A DNA stretch of 8,744 bases from JAPUDS01 sp050258575 (GTDB taxonomy: Bacteria; Patescibacteriota; Saccharimonadia; Saccharimonadales; Saccharimonadaceae). The DNA is taken from contig JBLMYZ010000028.1 of NCBI GenBank assembly GCA_050258575.1, positions 1-8,744 of the forward strand, read 5' to 3'. Shown in pieces: positions 5,225 through 8,744 of the stretch (position 1 is its first letter; every line of letters starts with the position of its first letter). Both the position numbers and the translations under genes were made by a program. A model generated the notes under the pieces. It was not told the DNA's origin and searched no databases. It was given only the letters and a program-made list of their open reading frames with translations.

Positions 5225-6514
5225 ATGACTTATACAATTACATCTATCACAGCTAGACAAATATTAGACAGCCGCGGGAATCCGACGGTCGAAGCTGACG
5301 TCGTACTCGAAGGCGGCGTTCTGGGGCGCGCAGCCGTTCCTTCCGGAGCTAGCACCGGTTCAGGCGAAGCCCTCGAGCTCCGCGACGGCGGCGAAGCCTA
5401 CGGCGGCAAAGCCGTCACCAAAGCCGTGGACAATGTCAAAGAAAAAATCGCCCCTACTCTCGTCGGCAAAGACGCGAGCGACCAAAAAGCCCTCGACCAG
5501 GCCATGTTTGACCTGGACGGCACAGACAACAAATCCAACCTCGGCGCCAACGCCGTCCTCGCCGTCAGCCTCGCCGCCGCCAAAGCCGTCGCAAATGCCA
5601 AAAACATTCCACTCTGGCAGTACGTCGCCGATTTTACCGACACCACCGCCACCAACCTCCCCCTCCCCATGATGAATATCGAAAACGGCGGTGCGCACGC
5701 CGCATTTGCGACCGATATTCAGGAATACATGATCGTCTGCAAAAGCGCCGCGAGCGTCGCACAGGCCGTCCAAATGGGCTCAGAAGTCTTTCACGCTCTT
5801 GCCAAAGTACTTAAAGAGCGCGACTATCCGACCACTGTTGGCGACGAAGGCGGTTTCGCCCCGCGTGTCCGCAGCGGTAACCGTGAACCACTCAAGATGA
5901 TCTCCGAAGCTGTCGCCAACGCTGGCTACACGCTCGGCACAGATATCGTCTTTGCTCTCGACGTCGCCGCGACCGAGCTCCACCACGACGGCATTTATGA
6001 CCTCAGGTGCGAAGGTCAACAACTCACTAGCGAACAAATGGTCACGTGGCTCGTCAGTCTCGCCGAAGAGTTCCCGATCGTTAGTATCGAGGATGGTCTT
6101 TCCGAGGACGACTGGCAGGGGTGGAAACTCCTTCACAGCCAGGTTGGCGACCGTATTCAGCTAGTTGGCGACGACCTGCTCGTCACCAACACGAAGCTTT
6201 TGCAACGGGCAATCGACGAACAAGCCGCCAATGCTATTCTCGTCAAACCAAACCAGATCGGCTCGCTCAGCCAAACTATCGAAGCCGTTAAAATGGCACA
6301 AGCTGCTGGTTGGCGCACTGTCATGAGCCACCGCTCTGGCGAAACCGAGGACGTTACTATCTCCCACCTCGCCGTCGGGCTCGGCTGCGGTCAAATCAAA
6401 ACTGGCTCATTGTCGCGCACTGACCGGGTCGCCAAATACAACGAGCTGATTCGTATAGCCGAGTTTGACACCAATCTCCAGCTCGCGCAACCGTTTCAGG
6501 ACAGAAAAAGTTAG
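5225..6514 (+). CDS. eno: Enolase (phosphopyruvate hydratase)
   Basis: This 429-aa enzyme converts 2-phosphoglycerate to phosphoenolpyruvate in the cytoplasm, the step after phosphoglycerate mutase encoded next door. Length is standard. Visible signatures are the N-terminal SRGNPTVE (16-23), the mobile loop PSGASTG (39-45), H158 in NGGAHA, the general acid E208 in VGDEGG, metal ligands D246, E289 (SIED) and D316 (VGDD), the catalytic base K341 in LVKPNQIGS, SHRSGETED (368-376) and K392 in IKTGSLSR. The start is the ATG at 5225, where MTYTITSITARQILDSRGNP aligns with family N-termini; a longer reading from 5129 crosses the promoter. The ATG is 6 nt after TATAGT, so the mRNA should be leaderless. 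A strong terminator follows. Confidence 0.98.
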   Translation: MTYTITSITARQILDSRGNPTVEADVVLEGGVLGRAAVPSGASTGSGEALELRDGGEAYGGKAVTKAVDNVKEKIAPTLVGKDASDQKALDQAMFDLDGTDNKSNLGANAVLAVSLAAAKAVANAKNIPLWQYVADFTDTTATNLPLPMMNIENGGAHAAFATDIQEYMIVCKSAASVAQAVQMGSEVFHALAKVLKERDYPTTVGDEGGFAPRVRSGNREPLKMISEAVANAGYTLGTDIVFALDVAATELHHDGIYDLRCEGQQLTSEQMVTWLVSLAEEFPIVSIEDGLSEDDWQGWKLLHSQVGDRIQLVGDDLLVTNTKLLQRAIDEQAANAILVKPNQIGSLSQTIEAVKMAQAAGWRTVMSHRSGETEDVTISHLAVGLGCGQIKTGSLSRTDRVAKYNELIRIAEFDTNLQLAQPFQDRKS

Positions 6515-6560
6515 AAAGTTGGCAGTTCGCTAGCTATCTACGACTTCTACATACCGTCAA

Positions 6561-6595
6561 TGCCCGTAATAAGTTTTATTACGGGCACAACTTTT
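6561..6595 (+). terminator. Intrinsic terminator of eno
   Basis: A perfect 12-bp inverted repeat, TGCCCGTAATAA (6561-6572) and TTATTACGGGCA (6576-6587), has a 3-nt loop and is followed by CAACTTTTT. It lies 46 bp after the eno stop codon. Confidence 0.85.
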
Positions 6596-6733
6596 TATTT
6601 GTTGTGGTGGAACAAACTAAAGCGTCGTCGATATTTTTGGTGATTTTTTGTTTTCGATGTTGCTTATGCCATCACTTTACTCCCTGTTCGTAAAAAGCAC
6701 AAGTATTTTGTTAAAAAATACAACGCATTCGGG

Positions 6734-6739
6734 TATACT
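6734..6739 (+). promoter_or_regulatory. -10 box of the four-helix membrane protein gene (leaderless type)
   Basis: TATACT ends 6 nt before the ATG at 6746. TTAAAA at 6711-6716, 17 bp upstream, is a plausible -35 box (4 of 6 matches to TTGACA). The rest of the interval 6596-6710 is A+T-rich and shows no gene that I can support. Confidence 0.65.
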
Positions 6740-6745
6740 AAATAC

Positions 6746-7234
6746 ATGAAAAAATACACTATTCGCGCGGTCGATCCTCCAAAACTACAGAACCCTTACG
6801 GTGTTTGGTTCGGTTTTCTGACGGCTATGGTCGCTGTTTTTTTCGCGATCTTACATCTGTTCCGTGTCGATACCCTCGCCCCTATCGTCAACACATACCT
6901 CCCGGGCGATATTGTCGCAGCCAACTTGGTCACAGTCAGTATTATAACCGTTGAAATTTTTAGCGTTCCGTTCGCTCTACGTATGAAACTTAGTCCGCTT
7001 GCTCACGTTGTTAGTGGTCTGTTTGTCGTTATAGCACCGCTTTCTTGGTTACTTTTAACCATATGGTGCTTTGGCCTCGATGTTTCGACCGGCCAGTTCG
7101 GGCAATTCGCGTACATAACCAGTAGTTGGGTGCCGATTGTTATGAATAGTCTATGGCTAGTGTTCTGTTTTGTGACGCTGTGGGTACTTGGCTACAGCAA
7201 ATACAAGCTGCCGGAGCGCCGCAAAAATAGTTGA
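6746..7234 (+). CDS. Four-helix membrane protein, 162 aa, function unknown
   Basis: I do not recognise a family. The protein has a short hydrophilic start (MKKYTIRAVDPPKLQNPYG), four predicted membrane helices (about 20-40, 56-76, 85-108, 128-149) and a basic C-terminal tail (KYKLPERRKNS). By the positive-inside rule both ends are probably cytoplasmic. No catalytic motif, metal-binding cluster or transporter signature is apparent. The start is supported by TATACT 6 nt upstream and the absence of a Shine-Dalgarno sequence, the same arrangement seen for gpmA and eno. The stop codon overlaps the -35 box of the tRNA-Gln promoter, so the two units are packed end to end without a terminator between them. 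Codon use is like the housekeeping genes to its left. Confidence 0.75.
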   Translation: MKKYTIRAVDPPKLQNPYGVWFGFLTAMVAVFFAILHLFRVDTLAPIVNTYLPGDIVAANLVTVSIITVEIFSVPFALRMKLSPLAHVVSGLFVVIAPLSWLLLTIWCFGLDVSTGQFGQFAYITSSWVPIVMNSLWLVFCFVTLWVLGYSKYKLPERRKNS

Positions 7235-7260
7235 GAAACCACTGCTGTACCTGTTATACT
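7231..7260 (+). promoter_or_regulatory. Promoter of tRNA-Gln
   Basis: TTGAGA (7231-7236, 5 of 6 matches to TTGACA), an 18-bp spacer and TATACT (7255-7260) form a good sigma-70-type promoter. The expected start is about 11 nt before the tRNA. The -35 box overlaps the stop codon of the preceding gene. Confidence 0.8.
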
Positions 7261-7277
7261 AGTCACCGGATTCCTAG

Positions 7278-7352
7278 TGGGGAGTCGCCAAGCGGTAAGG
7301 CACTGGGTTCTGGTCCCAGCATTCGGGGGTTCGAATCCCTCCTCCCCAGCCA
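7278..7352 (+). tRNA. tRNA-Gln (anticodon CUG)
   Basis: The cloverleaf can be drawn in full. The acceptor stem TGGGGAG pairs with CTCCCCA, the D stem is GCC/GGC, and the anticodon stem CTGGG/CCCAG holds the loop TTCTGGT with anticodon CTG, reading CAG codons. The variable loop is CATTC, and the T arm is GGGGG-TTCGAAT-CCCTC with one G-U pair. U1-A72 and discriminator G73 are typical of tRNA-Gln. The 3' CCA is encoded (7350-7352). It has its own promoter directly upstream. Confidence 0.95.
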
Positions 7353-7356
7353 AGTA

Positions 7357-7385
7357 TTGACTTTTTACTGTGCATGTGCTATTAT
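7357..7385 (+). promoter_or_regulatory. Strong promoter downstream of tRNA-Gln
   Basis: TTGACT (7357-7362, 5 of 6 matches), a 17-bp spacer and TATTAT (7380-7385) preceded by TGC (an extended -10). Among protein-gene promoters this has the clearest -35 in the window. It begins only 5 nt after the tRNA CCA and would transcribe the leader hairpin, the 146-aa gene and the ribozyme. Confidence 0.75.
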
Positions 7386-7437
7386 ATTTCTATCTTTTGT
7401 TGAGGTGACTCCAGAAGAGCTTTTTGACATGCTGAAT

Positions 7438-7493
7438 ACACGAGAATGGGTTATGATTTAGTTTCACAAGTGAACCATAACCCCGTCTCGTGT
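7438..7493 (+). ncRNA. Long imperfect leader hairpin before the 146-aa gene
   Basis: Two paired blocks nest in register: ACACGAGA (7438-7445) with TCTCGTGT (7486-7493), then GGGTTATG (7448-7455) with CATAACCC (7476-7483), and a small TTCA/TGAA tip. No T run follows, so this is not a simple terminator. It sits in the expected 5' leader (7392-7539). A tiny reading frame (GTG 7405 or ATG 7429 to stop 7459-7461, ending REWVMI) overlaps its left arm and could be a leader peptide, but has no Shine-Dalgarno sequence. Confidence 0.6.
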
Positions 7494-7539
7494 CTCGCCA
7501 CCGTGGCAGACCTATGCACGATGGGGAGAAGAGCAAGAA

Positions 7540-7980
7540 ATGACATACGTGCGACCGCAAGTACCCGACGTCGACCGCGCAGCTCTCGAGGATCTCCTCA
7601 ACAGGAAGCGACCGCTCACTGACCAAGTGATGCGCCACATGCTCACGACCATTCGTCCAGTCGTCAGGCGGGACGGAGAGCTGCGCTACATCGAGATCCC
7701 CGAGGACTTGAAGGGCGTGGCATTCACATGGTCTCCGAAGATCACCGAAAGTGCCGACGGCCTGACTGAAGTCGGGAGGGTTCACACCCTGCACACCTGG
7801 GCCTACTACGGCTGCTTCAAGCCGTCGCTCGAAGAGGTGTTGACCATGATCCCGCCGGATATGCTCGACACAGCCAAGGCATTCGAGACCGTGGGGCCCG
7901 AGGACGCCAGCGACCTCAATCGCCAGCCCGCCGCCATGGACGAGGGCTATCACGTCGCCGTGACCATCCTCTACGGCTGA
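7540..7980 (+). CDS. Conserved-looking 146-aa soluble protein of unknown function
   Basis: I cannot assign a function. The protein is soluble and mostly helical in appearance. Residues 1-45 are charged (RAALEDLLNRKRPLTDQVMRH), a central segment looks like mixed strand (IEIPEDLKGVAFTWSPKITE, 51-70), an aromatic stretch HTLHTWAYYGCFKPS covers 82-96, and the end is YHVAVTILYG. There is no signal peptide, membrane helix or obvious catalytic motif. GGGGAG lies 11 nt before the ATG and a strong promoter lies about 150 nt upstream. The coding sequence is richer in G+C, and prefers GAG, AAG and CTC, compared with neighbouring genes, which suggests transfer. It is followed after 44 nt by a hammerhead ribozyme, so its mRNA 3' end is probably made by self-cleavage. 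An overlapping antisense frame exists but looks like a shadow. Confidence 0.75.
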   Translation: MTYVRPQVPDVDRAALEDLLNRKRPLTDQVMRHMLTTIRPVVRRDGELRYIEIPEDLKGVAFTWSPKITESADGLTEVGRVHTLHTWAYYGCFKPSLEEVLTMIPPDMLDTAKAFETVGPEDASDLNRQPAAMDEGYHVAVTILYG

Positions 7981-7986
7981 CGTCGT

Positions 7987-8030
7987 AGGCGAACCTCTGT
8001 CATGCTCTACTCCGCATGTCATGTTCGCTT
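7987..8030 (+). ncRNA. Hairpin competing with ribozyme stem III; caps the cleaved mRNA
   Basis: AGGCGAAC (7987-7994) can pair with GTTCGCTT (8023-8030) in 8 bp including one G-U, with an inner CATGC/GCATG stem (8001-8005, 8014-8018). Its 3' strand is the same segment that forms stem III of the hammerhead ribozyme, and it ends one base before the predicted cleavage site. The two folds are mutually exclusive before cleavage. Confidence 0.65.
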
Positions 8031-8077
8031 CCATAACTGAATAGTTATGCTGATGAGTCCAAAAGGACGAAAAGCGA
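8025..8077 (+). ncRNA. Type III hammerhead self-cleaving ribozyme
   Basis: All conserved core positions are present. CTGATGA (8050-8056) is followed by stem II GTCC-AAAA-GGAC (8057-8068) and by GAA (8069-8071) plus A15.1 (8072). Stem I is a perfect 7-bp hairpin, CATAACT (8032-8038) with AGTTATG (8043-8049) and loop GAAT. Stem III, open to the rest of the transcript, pairs TCGCTT (8025-8030) with AAGCGA (8072-8077). The cleavage triplet is UUC, so cutting is predicted between 8031 and 8032. This leaves a 2',3'-cyclic phosphate on the mRNA of the 146-aa gene, 51 nt after its stop codon. A tertiary contact between loop GAAT and loop AAAA is possible but cannot be judged by eye. Function as a 3'-end processing element is inferred; the fold itself is directly visible. 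Confidence 0.9.
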
Positions 8078-8087
8078 TAATTCGGTA

Positions 8088-8115
8088 AGGATGCTGGCGC
8101 ATTACTAGGCGTCCT
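8088..8115 (+). ncRNA. Stem-loop just downstream of the ribozyme
   Basis: AGGATGCT (8088-8095) pairs with GGCGTCCT (8108-8115) in 8 bp including two G-U pairs, around a 12-nt loop. No T run follows, so it does not look like a terminator. It would lie in the 3' cleavage product. It also overlaps the end of a decayed minus-strand reading frame, so it may be coincidental. Confidence 0.35.
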
Positions 8116-8242
8116 CGCTAGCTATAATCACCGCCCTATTAACATATCTGAACCCGAGTTTTTCTAGTTTATCTGCAACCAGGAGAAAATCCGACAGTAG
8201 GAGTTGCAAGCGCTCCCCCCACACCCAGCCAAGATGTTTATT
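8105..8242 (-). pseudogene. Remnant of a coding sequence, 45 codons without a start
   Basis: On the minus strand an open stretch reads NKHLGWVWGERL, continues with SDFLLVADKLEKLGFRYVNRA and ends VIIASEDA with a TAG stop. The composition is protein-like (leucine-rich amphipathic helix, few rare residues), but an in-frame TAA directly precedes it and no start codon is available. I read it as the C-terminal remnant of a decayed gene of unknown family. A second, more damaged copy of its first part (HLGW) lies at 8562-8585, where a stop codon interrupts it. Confidence 0.4.
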
Positions 8243-8270
8243 TTATATACCTCGTTATGAGGTCTTTTTT
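8207..8270. repeat. Imperfect direct repeat, left copy
   Basis: This roughly 64-bp segment resembles 8550-8616 by eye. The best-kept core is CCAAGATG followed by an A+T stretch, ACCTC and a T run. The two copies flank the 84-aa membrane protein gene. The left copy includes the HLGW part of the minus-strand remnant and ends in a terminator hairpin. Confidence 0.5.
8251..8270 (+). terminator. Intrinsic terminator upstream of the 84-aa gene
   Basis: ACCTC-GTTAT-GAGGT followed by CTTTTTT. It should stop transcription coming from the ribozyme region. The -10 box of the next gene follows immediately, so the two units are tightly packed. Confidence 0.65.
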
Positions 8271-8278
8271 GCTATAGT
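8270..8278 (+). promoter_or_regulatory. Extended -10 of the 84-aa membrane protein gene (leaderless type)
   Basis: TGCTATAGT ends 7 nt before the ATG at 8286. The 11-base string TGCTATAGTAG is identical to that in the eno promoter. No Shine-Dalgarno sequence is present. Confidence 0.6.
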
Positions 8279-8285
8279 AGTAGTC

Positions 8286-8540
8286 ATGAAACTTAACACA
8301 CAACAGAAAAAATCACTTTTAGTAATTATTTTCAGCTTAATTATCTTAGTGCTGGTCAATACGGTAGGTTTTGGGAAATATCTTAGCACTGTATTGCCTT
8401 GCACAACAAGGCCGCAGGATTCGATAGATTGTTACGTAAGCTATGATATGATAATTTTTCTCGTCCTAGTATTTATCATTGCCATATGCGTTGTTGGCTT
8501 ATCCATAGATTTTATCCGAAGCATTGCGAAAAGAAAGTAA
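8286..8540 (+). CDS. Small two-helix membrane protein, 84 aa, function unknown
   Basis: I do not recognise this protein. It has a basic N-terminus (MKLNTQQKK), a hydrophobic helix (about 10-28), a polar loop (29-52) with cysteines C39 and C49 that could form a disulfide if extracellular, a second helix (about 53-75) with C68, and a basic tail (RSIAKRK). Both ends are therefore predicted to be cytoplasmic, with the loop outside. The ATG lies 7 nt after an extended -10, so the transcript is probably leaderless. The gene is richer in A+T than the 146-aa gene and stands alone between two imperfect repeats, each with a terminator-like end, which resembles an independently acquired single-gene unit. 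Small two-helix proteins of this kind include holins, immunity proteins and toxins, but nothing here decides between them. Confidence 0.65.
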   Translation: MKLNTQQKKSLLVIIFSLIILVLVNTVGFGKYLSTVLPCTTRPQDSIDCYVSYDMIIFLVLVFIIAICVVGLSIDFIRSIAKRK

Positions 8541-8549
8541 TCTTTTTCC

Positions 8550-8616
8550 TGAAACGCGTCCACTACCCCCAACCAAGATGATTATGATTAAAAGACCTCT
8601 TCGTAAGTCATTTTTG
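8550..8616. repeat. Imperfect direct repeat, right copy, with weak terminator-like end
   Basis: This copy shares CCAAGATG, an A+T stretch, ACCTC and a T run with 8207-8270. A weak GAC/GTC hairpin followed by ATTTTT (8594-8616) may terminate the 84-aa gene. The rest of 8617-8656 shows no gene. Confidence 0.45.
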
Positions 8617-8656
8617 ATAGCACCCCAGGGGCACGAAGTAATTACAAATAACGCTA

Positions 8657-8743
8657 TTAATACCTGTTTTTATAAGCAGTAATAATCGCCCTATGCGCTT
8701 CTGGCAGCTCAATCTGCTCAGCTTCCTCTAGAGTCATCCATTT
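8657..8743 (-). CDS. C-terminal end of a minus-strand gene (cut by window edge)
   Basis: The last 28 codons of a protein are visible: KWMTLEEAEQIELP, then EAHRAIITAYKNRY and a TAA stop. The frame is open to the right edge. A W-(M/L/V)-T-L-E-E-A segment followed by a leucine/proline turn and a final helix resembles the C-terminus of Nudix hydrolases, where such a segment closes the domain. The Nudix box itself would lie outside the window, so this family is only a guess. An internal ATG (8735-8737) could make a 26-aa product, but continuation of the frame upstream is more likely. Confidence 0.5.
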   Translation of the reverse strand, partial: KWMTLEEAEQIELPEAHRAIITAYKNRY

Positions 8744-8744
8744 G

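Noticed and set aside
5360..5773. A 137-aa minus-strand frame inside eno
   Set aside because: It is a shadow of enolase; glycine- and phenylalanine-rich composition without start signals.
7561..7660. A second hammerhead core around the TGATG near 7627-7631
   Set aside because: Neither a full CTGATGA nor a following stem II with GAAA is present, so the core is incomplete.
7390..8034. A 214-aa open frame on the minus strand, longer than the 146-aa plus-strand gene it overlaps
   Set aside because: Its His/Gly/Cys/Val-rich composition is typical of the antisense of a G+C-rich gene. It has no ribosome-binding site or promoter, and it runs through both the hammerhead arm and the leader hairpin. 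The plus frame has all the expected signals.
8207..8616. CRISPR array or integron attC sites around the 84-aa gene
   Set aside because: Only two imperfect copies occur, their spacing is a whole gene, and the attC core motifs are not present.
8632..8645. CCCC-A-GGGG palindrome near the right edge
   Set aside because: It is short with an impossible one-base loop and no gene context to give it meaning.
7278..8744. A second copy of the tRNA-Gln 3' end marking an integrated element
   Set aside because: I looked for the TTCGAATCC part of the tRNA to the right and did not find it in this window.

Overview
The window looks like part of a small, streamlined bacterial chromosome of the Candidate Phyla Radiation, most likely Candidatus Saccharibacteria (TM7). 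This is an inference: genes are densely packed, there are several short lineage-type membrane proteins, promoters abut start codons, and ordinary glycolysis genes are present. All reading frames work with the standard genetic code. No taxonomic search was run.

Left part (1-2644): the minus strand carries the N-terminal part of pheS and, behind a bidirectional terminator, a MIP/aquaporin-family channel with a lysine-rich tail. A 73-aa single-pass membrane protein is transcribed divergently from the channel. It converges on rmuC with a single base between the two genes.

Middle part (2688-6587): a minus-strand cluster runs gpmA, superoxide dismutase, PAP2 phosphatase and a poly-threonine multipass membrane protein, with short gaps and one overlap. 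Enolase (plus strand) diverges from gpmA across a 252-bp regulatory region holding repeats and a palindrome that ends at the eno start codon. Phosphoglycerate mutase and enolase catalyse consecutive steps of lower glycolysis, so this region can coordinate the two. A strong hairpin terminator follows eno.

Right part (6588-8744): a four-helix membrane protein is followed by tRNA-Gln(CUG). Beyond the tRNA the character changes to an accessory-looking segment. It contains a strong promoter, a long leader hairpin, a G+C-rich 146-aa protein of unknown function, and a complete type III hammerhead ribozyme just after its stop codon. Next come a decayed coding remnant on the minus strand, an 84-aa two-helix membrane protein between two imperfect repeats, and the C-terminus of a minus-strand gene at the window edge.

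Two signals stand out. The first is the hammerhead ribozyme: every canonical core residue is present, and a competing hairpin would cap the cleaved mRNA 3' end. The second is a consistent promoter layout in which a TATANT -10 box lies 6-7 nt before the ATG of six genes, predicting leaderless mRNAs. Other genes (sod, aquaporin, the 73-aa protein) carry Shine-Dalgarno sequences instead.
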